DNA of 64,000 bases, from assembly GCF_000317205.1 (NCBI RefSeq), contig NZ_AJLK01000116.1:1-64000 (forward strand). Direction: 5' to 3'. This stretch comes from Fischerella muscicola PCC 7414. GTDB lineage: Bacteria; Cyanobacteriota; Cyanobacteriia; Cyanobacteriales; Nostocaceae. Numbering within the stretch: position 1 is the first letter of the stretch; every line of letters begins with the position of its first letter. The notes beneath the pieces are model-generated. The model was given only the letters and a program-made list of their open reading frames with translations. It was not told the DNA's origin and did no database searches. Both the position numbers and the translations under genes were made by a program. Below, piece after piece: positions 36,964-44,596 of this stretch.

Positions 36964-37599
36964 TTATAAAAGTTTTTTCAACCACAAAGACTGAGTTTTG
37001 TAACCTAAGTGACTGTAAAGATTTAATGCAGCTTGGTTAGATTGAAACACCTGCAACCCCATTTGCTGATCGCCTCTGTTTTTCGCCCAATCTTCTGCAT
37101 ATCGCATCAAAGCTGTAGCAATACCCCGTCGCCGATGTTCTGGTACAACATACAGTAGAAAGATGTGAGCATGGCGATCGCCTGTAACTTGGTCAATAGC
37201 GTTTCCTATCCAGAGACAGGCTATTGGATGATGTGGTGGGGTGGTGGGGTGGTGGGGTGGTGGGATGAAATCTTTCTCCCCATCTCCGGTTCTCCCCATT
37301 GCCCCCCAACCCCACAAAGTGGGGACCCCTAGCCCCCCATCATTTTTCTCCCCATCTCCGGTTCTCCCCATTGCCCCTAATCCCCACGACCGACAGGGAG
37401 TGGGGACCCCGAGTTCCCCATGTTCTTCTACCCACCACAAAGGAGTTTGGCTAGAGAAGTATTGTTCTACTGTTTGTGCGAGATGGGAAAAATCTCCATC
37501 AGGAAACATTTCTTGGTAAGTCAATTGCATAAACTTAACAAGCAATGACCGATCTAGACTGGAGCCATGCCGAATACAGTAACCTGGTAGCAGTTCCAC
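36964..37599 (-). CDS. GNAT-family N-acetyltransferase with a repeat-derived insert
   Basis: A 211-aa protein. The acetyl-CoA-binding motif A is VVPEHRRRGIATALMRYAED (about 155-175), and motif B-like YSHLGYKTQS is at the C terminus, so it is a GNAT acetyltransferase of unknown substrate. Residues about 60-125 are not family sequence: two tandem copies of a repeat (GELGVPTPCRSWGLGAMGRT and a similar GGLGVPTLWGWGAMGR) plus a His/Pro-rich stretch, translated from dispersed palindromic DNA. A GNAT protein of this kind is usually about 150 residues. The frame is kept through the insert; whether it folds is uncertain. Confidence 0.82.
   Translation of the reverse strand: MELLPGYCIRHGSSLDRSLLVKFMQLTYQEMFPDGDFSHLAQTVEQYFSSQTPLWWVEEHGELGVPTPCRSWGLGAMGRTGDGEKNDGGLGVPTLWGWGAMGRTGDGEKDFIPPPHHPTTPPHHPIACLWIGNAIDQVTGDRHAHIFLLYVVPEHRRRGIATALMRYAEDWAKNRGDQQMGLQVFQSNQAALNLYSHLGYKTQSLWLKKLL
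37226..37430. repeat. Tandem dispersed palindromes inside the GNAT gene
   Basis: Two copies of a CCCCATCTCCGGTTCTCCCC + CATTGCCCC...GGGGACC unit and a (GGTGG)n-like stretch. The CAACCCCACAAAGTGGGGAC hairpin in it is identical to the one inside the chlH-like gene at about 6738. Confidence 0.9.
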
Positions 37600-37647
37600 A
37601 AGTCATTCGATTTTGGATTTTGGATTTTGGATTTTGGATTTTAGATT

Positions 37648-37920
37648 TTATATTGAGGTAGGAGAAATTGGAGGAGTAGAGAAAGACACGAAGAAATTAT
37701 TCTCTCTGTTGGCAAACGTCTCCCCATCACCCCATCTCCCCATTGCCCCTAATCCCCACTCCCCTAAGGGAGTGGGGGCCCCGAGTTCCCCATTCTCCTC
37801 AACGGGTGCGGGTGCTGCCATGTCCGCAGGCAAAAATATACGGGCGCTGACAGCAACTAGCGCAATTAAAAATAGCAATACTACGAGTAGGGGGGCAATG
37901 TATTGACGAAATATAGCCAT
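37648..37920 (-). CDS. Small membrane protein with a repeat-derived C terminus
   Basis: A 90-aa product. Residues 1-40 (MAIFRQYIAPLLVVLLFLIA and on to PADMAAPAP) are one membrane helix plus a short tail, likely the original protein of about 43 residues. From about residue 43 the sequence is GELGAPTPLGEWGLGAMGRW, the same translated repeat as in the GNAT protein, and the last 20 residues are low-complexity. The repeat seems to have displaced the native stop codon. It starts just upstream of the small inverted AACTGTTCACTGAT repeats. Confidence 0.6.
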   Translation of the reverse strand: MAIFRQYIAPLLVVLLFLIALVAVSARIFLPADMAAPAPVEENGELGAPTPLGEWGLGAMGRWGDGETFANRENNFFVSFSTPPISPTSI

Positions 37921-38018
37921 TTTATTAGATATGAAGTTTGACTGAAGATTTATGAAGTTAACATGATTTATTCTAGCGATGTTCCTGATAACTGTTCACT
38001 GATAACTGTTCACTGATT

Positions 38019-38465
38019 TCATCTACGATCGCGTTCTAAGTCAGCGATCGCTCTTTCCCAGTACCAACTTTCTGGAAATCCGGGATAATTCTGTCTTGCT
38101 TGTGCGACAAGGCGTTCTGCTGCGGCTATGTCGCCATCTAACATTGAAATTAGCTTGTTTTGCAGACGGCTGTCAGCACCACGTGGAGTCGTTGGTTTGA
38201 GTGTGGGTTGGGTTGTTGACTCAGTTGCAGGTTGGGTTGCAGGCTGTGGTCTATTGCCTTTGATTTGGTTAGACTGCCTACGCAATTCCCAAAATAAAAC
38301 GTAATAAAGCGTACCAAAAATTACAATTAAACTGAATGTCCCCAAAAAAGTCAGGAGATTAAGTCCAAGAAATCCTAAAACTAACTGGGAAAGCACATAG
38401 CCAAGTAGGAGTCCTGTAAATAACAGGATTGTTGTAGCAATAATAATGATTAGTTTTGGCCCCAT
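38019..38465 (-). CDS. Hypothetical membrane protein, coupled to the transporter gene
   Basis: A 148-aa protein with two membrane helices (about 5-28 and 32-55), a basic Gln/Pro/Thr-rich linker, and a C-terminal soluble part (RLQNKLISMLDGDIAAAERL) similar to short domains found in cyanobacterial proteins of unknown role. Its ATG overlaps the end of the AmpG-like gene by 16 nt, so both are in one operon. A functional link to the transporter is plausible but not shown. Confidence 0.8.
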   Translation of the reverse strand: MGPKLIIIIATTILLFTGLLLGYVLSQLVLGFLGLNLLTFLGTFSLIVIFGTLYYVLFWELRRQSNQIKGNRPQPATQPATESTTQPTLKPTTPRGADSRLQNKLISMLDGDIAAAERLVAQARQNYPGFPESWYWERAIADLERDRR

Positions 38466-39748
38466 ACATCTTCTTCCTCATCATCTAGTCCTGGTCTAGG
38501 CATTGCTATGGGTTGAGGGTTCCAAGGAGCGAAAACAGGCAACAAAAGTAACCCTGGCACGGCGGCAATTATAGTAATTAAGAAAAATGTAGGCCAACCT
38601 GTGCTTTTGGCGATCGAGCCAGCTGGGGCAGCCAAAATATCGCGGCTGACAGCCATTAAGCTGGAGAGCAATGCATACTGAGTAGCGGAAAATCGCTGGT
38701 TGCAAAGACTCATTAAAAAGGCAACAAAGGCAGCGGTTCCCAGTCCACCACAAAAGTTTTCGATGTTAATAGTCAATACTAATAATTGGTAATTTTGAGA
38801 AAATTGCGGTTGAGCCAGTATAAAGTAAGCAATGTTACTTAAAGCCTGCAACGCACCAAATACCCATAGTGAACGATTGATACCTATTCTGCTTAAAACT
38901 GCACCGCCGACAAGGGCGCCAACAATAGTAGCAATTAATCCCATTCCTACCTGTATTGCTCCAATATCGGTTTTAGTGAAGCCGATGGTGAGTAAAAAGG
39001 GTGTCGCCATATTACTCAGTAAGGCATCACCAAGTTTATATAAGGTGATAAACACCAAAATCAATAAGCCTTGGATTACTCCTTGGCGCTGAAAGAATTC
39101 CCCAAATGGTAAAACGACAGCTTCAGCCAAAGAAGCTGGCGGGCTAATTTGTCGTGGTTCTGGCGCAATTAAGACACCAAAAATCCCAATCACCATTATT
39201 CCTGACATAAACAAATACACCGCAGACCAGGGCATTCGGTCAGCCAGTATTAATCCTAAAGAACCAGCAACTAATAGCGCAATCCGATAACCTAAAATAA
39301 AAACTGCCGCCCCAGCCCCCATCTCTAATTCTGTCAAAACATCAGTGCGGTAGGCATCAGCAGCAATATCTTGAGTCGCACTCAAAAAAGCAATGACTAT
39401 AGCGTTGATGGCTAAAAGCTGTAAGGCTTGTTTAGGTTGTTGAAAAGCCATAAAGGCGATCGCTACTATTAAAGCGATCTGCGTCACAATCAACCAACCC
39501 CGCCGCCGTCCCAAAAATGGAGGTGTAAACCGGTCTAAAAACGGAGACCAAAGAAACTTTAATGAGTAGGGAAGACTAGCGAGGCTAAACCAGCCGATCG
39601 CCGCCAAATCAACCTGTTCTTGAGTCATCCAGGCTTTGAGGTTATTTCCGATTAATAATAAGGGCAAACCTGAGGCAAAACCTAGCAATAACAAAGCCGC
39701 CATTTTGCGGCTTTCAAATACCTTGAGTACAGATTGGATTTGTCGCAC
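38450..39748 (-). CDS. ampG: AmpG-like MFS transporter
   Basis: A 432-aa major facilitator protein with about 12 membrane helices. The start (LLLLGFASGLPLLLIGNNLK, WMTQEQVDLAAIGWFSLASL, FLWSPFLDRF, LGRRRGWLIVTQ) and QDIAADAYRTDVL match the AmpG family, which imports muropeptides (GlcNAc-anhydroMurNAc peptides) into the cytoplasm for cell-wall recycling. Symbol given by similarity; cyanobacterial members are not all tested. Operon with the 148-aa membrane protein downstream. Confidence 0.88.
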   Translation of the reverse strand: MRQIQSVLKVFESRKMAALLLLGFASGLPLLLIGNNLKAWMTQEQVDLAAIGWFSLASLPYSLKFLWSPFLDRFTPPFLGRRRGWLIVTQIALIVAIAFMAFQQPKQALQLLAINAIVIAFLSATQDIAADAYRTDVLTELEMGAGAAVFILGYRIALLVAGSLGLILADRMPWSAVYLFMSGIMVIGIFGVLIAPEPRQISPPASLAEAVVLPFGEFFQRQGVIQGLLILVFITLYKLGDALLSNMATPFLLTIGFTKTDIGAIQVGMGLIATIVGALVGGAVLSRIGINRSLWVFGALQALSNIAYFILAQPQFSQNYQLLVLTINIENFCGGLGTAAFVAFLMSLCNQRFSATQYALLSSLMAVSRDILAAPAGSIAKSTGWPTFFLITIIAAVPGLLLLPVFAPWNPQPIAMPRPGLDDEEEDVWGQN

Positions 39749-39868
39749 AGTATTTTAAGTTCCTTGTATAACTTAATCAGGAATCAAAATTACATCTAAG
39801 TGTGAATTGAAGAAGCAACATAAGGTTTTTTGGCAATTGCCAAGTTGATTTTGATTAGCGAACACAGA

Positions 39869-39927
39869 TGTAGACGAGGCAGTGCGGTGGACGGGTTTCC
39901 CGGCATAAAGCAGCTGCCGTGCGCTCA
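39869..39927 (+). repeat. 59-bp perfect inverted repeat, left arm
   Basis: TGTAGACGAGGCAGTGCGGT through to TGCCGTGCGCTCA. It is the exact reverse complement of 40375-40433, 447 bp to the right. Confidence 0.93.
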
Positions 39928-40374
39928 TAGGCTTAAGGCAGGGTACACCGATGAACACAGATAGATTATCGGTGTGTATCTGTGTCCATCTGTGTTCGAT
40001 TTTAAAAACAGGATTCTTACCATAGTTTTAATTCACATTAGGCGTGAATTTAATTTACTTTTAAGAATGAGAATTTAAAGATGAAGTTTTGTATTTCTTT
40101 ATTCTTAGCTATGACTTGCGTGTGTCTGTGTTTATCCTGATCAGGCATTAAAATATATTGCCATAACTCGTGTGTAATTTCGTGCCAATTTGGCTTGTAC
40201 CATTGTTAAATGTTGGATTTTGAATAGGTAATAGTTAGTAGTACAGACGCGAGGAACATCGCATCTGTACATCGTTTAGTGGTTAGTTGTTGGTTGGTGG
40301 GCATTGGACATTGGTTATTCTCCCCACCACCCCATCTCCCTATCTCCCCACCTCCACCCTGCACCGAAGCCGCT

Positions 40375-40433
40375 TGAGCGCACGGCAGCTGCTTTATGCC
40401 GGGAAACCCGTCCACCGCACTGCCTCGTCTACA
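40375..40433 (-). repeat. 59-bp perfect inverted repeat, right arm
   Basis: Reverse complement of 39869-39927. A third, partial copy lies at about 30346-30371, so the pair is made of a dispersed repeat in both orientations. Confidence 0.93.
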
Positions 40434-40448
40434 CACTCCCCACACTCC

Positions 40449-41915
40449 TCACACTTCCCCTATCCCCAATTGATAAACCCGATGTCCTCTAATTTCTACC
40501 CCATGTTCAGCTAAACATTTTGCCCAACCATCGCGAGTACCAATATTGCTTTTGTCTTTGAGCAATCCTAATTCAACTTCTTTTTTAGTTAGTTGAGAGA
40601 ATTCTTCATATAGATAATAATTAGGAGTCACAAATGTTTCTTTGCGGTGGAGTATAGGTGGATTGGCTCTGTTGGCATAGTCTCTGTGAGTGATGTATAA
40701 AGTTTTTAAATCAATCACAACACTTGCTTTTAATGCTGGATGAGGGTCAGTATCAAATTCTGGGTAAAGCAAATAAGAAATTTGGGATTTCTCAGTATCA
40801 AATTTGATCAGCGTTGCATCATCAACACGTCCGATTGTACGACTAGCACAACCTTCATAAATTCGCAGCAAAGCATCCATTTCACACAAAGCAGAGACAT
40901 GAACGTATAAAGCGCCACGAGTACGTTTACCAATTTTACTTTTTTCACAAGCAGCTTTTACTACCCCTGGTTTTCCTAAGCTAAACAGCTTGGCGTCAGC
41001 AACTTCGCAAGCTTCTTCGTAGGAACCAAAAAAGGCTTTGATGTCGTGACGCATTTCTGGGGCTAGCTTGTGCCATGAGGGACGACTTTCAAAATGAGTC
41101 AAAGCCAGGTAAACTTGAATGTCAAGAGAACGACGGTAAGCGATCGCATCCCATTCTTCCTCGTCGGTAGCTTGTAAAACTACAGCAAAAGCCCGGCGGA
41201 AGTTACCAAATTCTTTGAGTAATTCCTGTTCGTTTTCCAATTCACCTTTGACTGGCAGTCTCCCGCGTTTGGTATAAAAATCCATCAAGGGCTGAAGCAT
41301 ATCTTGGTAGTCTTCAAACCGCTTGGTGGGGATGCGGACTCTGGGTGTGGAGGTTTTAGAAAAGAAGCGTAGGGCTTTGTATGCTTCTTTTTCAGCTTCA
41401 TCTTGAAACACAAAGTAAATGCCCAGTGCTACAGGCACAGCATCAACATTCAGTGTTTCATCAATGTATTTTTTTAACTCTTCTTGCTGGTAATATTTCT
41501 GGAATGTGTTGTGGCGAGTGACAACGCCGTCACCGTAGGGTATAAGATTGCGACTAGGAGCATTAATTAAGACTTGGGCTGCAACAATTAATACTTTCCG
41601 GGCAAGTGACCAAGCTTCTAAGAGGGCTTGCCGACGTTCCTCGGTGTCTTCAATCACATTGAGGATATAGCCTAAATTGACAATATCAGCAGGAATGCGA
41701 TCGCGATCAGGAAAATAGTAAGGATCCCAGCCTGCACTGGTGTAGCCTAGATTTGCCACGCGATCAACATCACCACCGTAGCCACAGCCATAGTCAAAAA
41801 ACGTGGTATCTTTGTTGAGGATTGACCACTCTATTGCCAATCGCACAGGGCGAGACAAGTCAATACGGAAAATTGCCGCTCTGTGACGTTCAATTTCTAC
41901 GTAGCTCTCGGACAT
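40449..41915 (-). CDS. DNA phosphorothioation-associated putative methyltransferase
   Basis: A 488-aa protein. The N-terminal part (about 25-180) is a SAM-dependent methyltransferase fold with motif I FFDYGCGYGGDV at about residue 38-49; the remainder is a long region special to this family. The start IERHRAAIFRIDLSRPVRLAIE matches, as I recall it, TIGR04096, a family found next to dnd genes. It is downstream of dndE on the same strand, separated by a tandem repeat. Its target (DNA, perhaps protein) is unknown; a modification role in the Dnd system is inferred from association. Confidence 0.85.
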   Translation of the reverse strand: MSESYVEIERHRAAIFRIDLSRPVRLAIEWSILNKDTTFFDYGCGYGGDVDRVANLGYTSAGWDPYYFPDRDRIPADIVNLGYILNVIEDTEERRQALLEAWSLARKVLIVAAQVLINAPSRNLIPYGDGVVTRHNTFQKYYQQEELKKYIDETLNVDAVPVALGIYFVFQDEAEKEAYKALRFFSKTSTPRVRIPTKRFEDYQDMLQPLMDFYTKRGRLPVKGELENEQELLKEFGNFRRAFAVVLQATDEEEWDAIAYRRSLDIQVYLALTHFESRPSWHKLAPEMRHDIKAFFGSYEEACEVADAKLFSLGKPGVVKAACEKSKIGKRTRGALYVHVSALCEMDALLRIYEGCASRTIGRVDDATLIKFDTEKSQISYLLYPEFDTDPHPALKASVVIDLKTLYITHRDYANRANPPILHRKETFVTPNYYLYEEFSQLTKKEVELGLLKDKSNIGTRDGWAKCLAEHGVEIRGHRVYQLGIGEV

Positions 41916-41937
41916 AAGAGCAATTGAATTTGTTGAT

Positions 41938-42156
41938 TGTTGTTAGTTGTTGGTTGTTTGGGTTTTCCAACCAACAAACAACTTTTGTGTTGTTAGTTGT
42001 TGGTTGCTGGTTGTTTGGGTTTTCCAACCAACAAACAACTTTTGTGTTGTTAGTTGTTGGTTGCTGGTTGTTTGGGTTTTCCAACCAACAAACAACCTTT
42101 GTGTTGTTAGTTGTTGGTTGCTGGTTGTTTGGGTTTTCCAACCAACAAACAACCAT
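41938..42156. repeat. 57-bp tandem repeat, four copies
   Basis: Four head-to-tail copies of a 57-bp unit containing GGTTGTTTGGGTTTTCCAAC, the first lacking 7 bases. Each unit has an imperfect hairpin (GTTGTTTG / CAAACAAC). It separates dndE from the methyltransferase gene. The unit is 19 codons long, so it stays open in several frames by chance and is not a gene. Confidence 0.95.
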
Positions 42157-42180
42157 TAACAAAGAACTAAATTTATAATT

Positions 42181-42567
42181 TCAATTCTTCGTCGCTAATT
42201 CAATCAAATCTTCAATTTTCTTGATATTTGGATCACCAGCTAAATATCCAATGCCACGATGCAAATGCAGGCGGAACTGTGTAACCAAAGTTTCTTTGTC
42301 AGTACCTAAACCGTCGTTGTAGCAGCGTTGTTTGAGTGCCAGCAGCAAAATATCGGATATTTCGCCACCAAAGACGCGCCAACTCATTTCGAGGTTACTA
42401 TCTTGGGGAATTGGTACTGGAGAAGGTGCAGTTGGTTCGGCGAGGGAACGACAAAACGCCCAGCGACATAGGATGTTCCATTGGTCGATTTTTGTCAGGC
42501 GTTTGAGTTTGGTAAGTTGGTCTTTGGCTGTTTGAGATAATTTGATGCGTTCGATAGGGGTTTCCAT
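42181..42567 (-). CDS. dndE: DNA sulfur modification protein DndE
   Basis: Small DndE family protein (128 aa) needed with DndC and DndD for phosphorothioate (sulfur) modification of the DNA backbone; it binds nicked DNA. Recognised by IERIKLSQTAKDQLTKLKRLTK at the start, NILCRWAFCRSLAEP and SWRVFGGEISDILLLALKQR. Length is typical. It is separated from dndC and dndD by about 11 kb of BREX-like genes on the opposite strand, an unusual placement, as dndE normally follows dndD. Confidence 0.93.
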   Translation of the reverse strand: METPIERIKLSQTAKDQLTKLKRLTKIDQWNILCRWAFCRSLAEPTAPSPVPIPQDSNLEMSWRVFGGEISDILLLALKQRCYNDGLGTDKETLVTQFRLHLHRGIGYLAGDPNIKKIEDLIELATKN

Positions 42568-42772
42568 AATATTTTGATTAGTCTACACAGGGCGACTTTG
42601 CTTGTGTTGTAGCGAATTATATTCGTCTACAAGATTGTATATTGTCGGCTAGTGGTTCATGTCATTTGAGGGTATAAAACGAACCACCATAGACGCGCAG
42701 CGGCTTAAGGCAGGGTAGACGCCAAGTGCGCCAACAGAAGAGGAGAAAAGGGTAATTCATTAAGTTATGTAA

Positions 42773-42802
42773 CCATCAAAATTAATGACATAGACCACTA
42801 GT
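42773..42802. mobile_element. Right-end fragment of the MITE-like family
   Basis: CATCAAAATTAATGACATAG then ACCACTAGT, matching the right end of copy B. It shares the ACTAGT with the left end of copy C, so two elements abut here. Confidence 0.6.
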
Positions 42803-42915
42803 GGTCTATCGCAAAAGTTATGAGAAGTTGTGAGGGGTCAGATCCCCGACTTTTTAAAAAAGTCGGGGATCTAACGTCTTGCAAGCTGTCAAAACTTGTG
42901 TGGTAGAGTACTAGT
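42797..42915. mobile_element. MITE-like element, copy C
   Basis: ACTAGTGGTCTATCGC at the left, GGTAGAGTACTAGT at the right, and a 16-bp-arm palindrome in the middle (42840-42872) with the core AGATCCCCGACTTTTT. About 119 bp, no coding capacity. It lies upstream of the DUF4007 gene and downstream (in + orientation) of the dndE start. Confidence 0.75.
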
Positions 42916-42992
42916 CCGGGAGTAAGGTTTGTTTTCATACCGATGGGTAAGTACAATATATTAAAGTTAGAGATTTGAAATAAGTTTGTAGT

Positions 42993-43008
42993 AAGGGCTT
43001 TAGCCCTT
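42993..43008. repeat. Short hairpin AAGGGCTTTAGCCCTT
   Basis: Palindrome AAGGGCT/AGCCCTT followed by TT, about 70 nt before the DUF4007 start. Such hairpins are common dispersed elements in cyanobacteria; it may also terminate leftover transcription entering this operon. Confidence 0.5.
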
Positions 43009-43078
43009 TTGGCAAACCTTTAATTACTTACAGCTTTCTACTTACTAGTTGAATTTTATTTTCAGTATTTATAATTTT

Positions 43079-43909
43079 ATGGCTAAATTGCAATTATATT
43101 TTAATGGTTCCTTTGCTTTTAAAAAAGAGGAAATCAGCAGAATTTTACAGGCGGCGAGTGAAGAAAATGGTTTAAATGATACTCTGCCTAATTTGATGCA
43201 AAAAACAAGTTTAGGTAACGCTAAAGTTGGACGGATAAAAAGTTGGGCAATTCGGGCTGGGTTAATTCAAAATCATCGGCTTAGTCCCGAAGGAGAAATT
43301 GTTTGGCGACACGATCCTTATTTGGAATCAAGTGTTACAGAGTGGTTAATGCACTTTTATTTAAGTTTTGGTGGTCAAGGAATTCAGCCAACACCAAAAT
43401 CGCCAGAAGATTGGGGAGGATGGTGTTATTTTGTTTATTCTTTTTTGCCTGAGAATAGCAAATTTACTAGTGAAGAATTTTTAGATAACTGCACTACTGT
43501 TTTTGAAGAGGAAAGCAAAGTTATTGCTGACAGAATTAAATTTATCTTTCGGACATATACAGATTCTCAAGCTTTAGCATCTTGCAAGTTTCTCACTCAG
43601 GAAAATAAAAAATATGTTACTGGATATGCGCGTTTGCCTAACCCGTATTTAGTGGGGTATTTTCTGGCACAACTTTGGCAACGGGATTTTCAGGAGGAAG
43701 GATCTGTTCTAACTGAGTCTATTTTGAACCAAAAAATGGGACTTGCTGCTGTATTGGGTGTAAAAGCGACAACGCTACAAGAACAGCTAAATGCTTTGGA
43801 AGCATACGGTATCATCGAACAGCGCAGGACAGTGCCTCCTTTCCAAGTTATACGGCGTTGGGATGAACCCTTGGCATTGTTGGAGAAGGCGTATGACAGC
43901 GAATCCTAA
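43079..43909 (+). CDS. DUF4007-family protein of the phosphorothioation/BREX-like cluster
   Basis: A 276-aa protein; I chose the ATG at 43079 (MAKLQLYFNGSFAFKKEEIS) over a TTG ten codons upstream. The family (DUF4007) is found beside dnd genes. It contains wHTH-like stretches (LPNLMQKTSLGNAKVGRIKSWAIRAGLI near 40-70, and QLNALEAYGIIEQRR near the C terminus), hinting at a DNA-binding adaptor. First gene of a five-gene, same-strand run; it overlaps the next gene by 17 nt. By position it corresponds to the first Pbe gene of DndCDEA-PbeABCD systems. Confidence 0.82.
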   Translation: MAKLQLYFNGSFAFKKEEISRILQAASEENGLNDTLPNLMQKTSLGNAKVGRIKSWAIRAGLIQNHRLSPEGEIVWRHDPYLESSVTEWLMHFYLSFGGQGIQPTPKSPEDWGGWCYFVYSFLPENSKFTSEEFLDNCTTVFEEESKVIADRIKFIFRTYTDSQALASCKFLTQENKKYVTGYARLPNPYLVGYFLAQLWQRDFQEEGSVLTESILNQKMGLAAVLGVKATTLQEQLNALEAYGIIEQRRTVPPFQVIRRWDEPLALLEKAYDSES

Positions 43910-44330
43910 TATTTGTTTGCAAGGTGTTAGACCAGATAACCAGGTGCATCTGCTACTTTGGGATACACCTAATGAAAATGATTTGGTACGTATTGTCTTG
44001 TATAACAATGCCTTACGAGTCAACTACCGAGAAAATTTGCTACAACGGATTAATCAAAGCGATCGCTTTCTGACTCTTCATCATGATTTAGAGCGAGAAT
44101 TGACAGCGATCAAGTTTATGTGTTCTGGAATTAAGGAACAGATGGTTTTACTTGAGGGTTTAGACTGCCTAATTACTTATTTGCAAGTCTACTCTCCCAA
44201 GCATCTTACCTTGTTTTGGAACAATTTAGAAAAAACTCGCAAGTTAGAACGAATTTTATGGGTGATATTACCTCAGCAGTTAGTACCTAAAAGTTGGCCG
44301 GCGATGCGAATGAAATCAATGTTTGATTGA
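43893..44330 (+). CDS. Unrecognised 145-aa protein coupled to DUF4007
   Basis: MTANPNICLQGVRPDNQVHLLLW... 145 residues. The ATG at 43893 lies within the end of the DUF4007 gene (17-nt overlap), which argues for translational coupling and against a chance frame. Alpha-helical, Leu-rich (about 70-120), two Cys (residues 8 and 71), no membrane segment and no motif I know. The described Pbe set has four genes (ABCD), so this may be a fifth, cyanobacterial component, or a piece missed in other annotations. Confidence 0.7.
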   Translation: MTANPNICLQGVRPDNQVHLLLWDTPNENDLVRIVLYNNALRVNYRENLLQRINQSDRFLTLHHDLERELTAIKFMCSGIKEQMVLLEGLDCLITYLQVYSPKHLTLFWNNLEKTRKLERILWVILPQQLVPKSWPAMRMKSMFD

Positions 44331-44339
44331 ATTGAAAGT

Positions 44340-44500
44340 GGACACAATATATGTTGGGAAAATCGAACACAGATGGACACTCATGGGACACAGATAAATC
44401 ATCGGTGTGCATCGGTGTGTATCGGTGTTCGCCTTCCCAAAAAAATATTGGACGAGTCAGAAACTTGCAGCCACAAAAATTTCCTGAAAATCGAACACAG
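44340..44500. repeat. CGAACACAGATG / TCGGTGTGCATCGG dispersed repeat
   Basis: A copy of the family seen at 22960 and 39855-40000: AATCGAACACAGATGGACAC, then ATCGGTGTGCATCGGTGTGT in inverted relation, and a third AATCGAACACAGATGGATAA near 44490. It separates the 145-aa gene from the giant ATPase gene. Confidence 0.8.
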
Positions 44501-44596
44501 ATGGATAATTACGAAAATAAGTAGTTTTTTGCTAAATTGTATACTAGTTTGCAAGTTGAATTCATGTGATATGTAATTGTTAATTTTTTATTGATT

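Larger units (their letters stand above)
39749..40448. other. Repeat-rich 700-bp gap between ampG and the Dnd methyltransferase gene
   Basis: Holds the 59-bp inverted repeat pair, copies of the CGAACACAGATG/CATCTGTGTTCG family (about 39858-40000), a TACAGACGCG...TCTGTAC palindrome (about 40242-40270) and CCCCACCACCCCATCTCCC-type repeats. No gene. It marks the left edge of the defence island. Confidence 0.75.

Noticed and set aside
40430-40475. CACTCCTCACAC sequence resembling the Yfr1 small-RNA core
   Set aside because: It is part of a CCCCACACTCC type dispersed repeat and has none of the Yfr1 flanking stems.
41938-42156. CRISPR-like regular spacing
   Set aside because: The unit is a contiguous 57-bp tandem repeat without unique spacers, and there are no cas genes.
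41924-42178. Long frames on both strands encoding 19-residue peptide repeats
   Set aside because: They follow from the 57-bp tandem repeat (a multiple of three) and lack ribosome sites; several overlapping frames are equally open.
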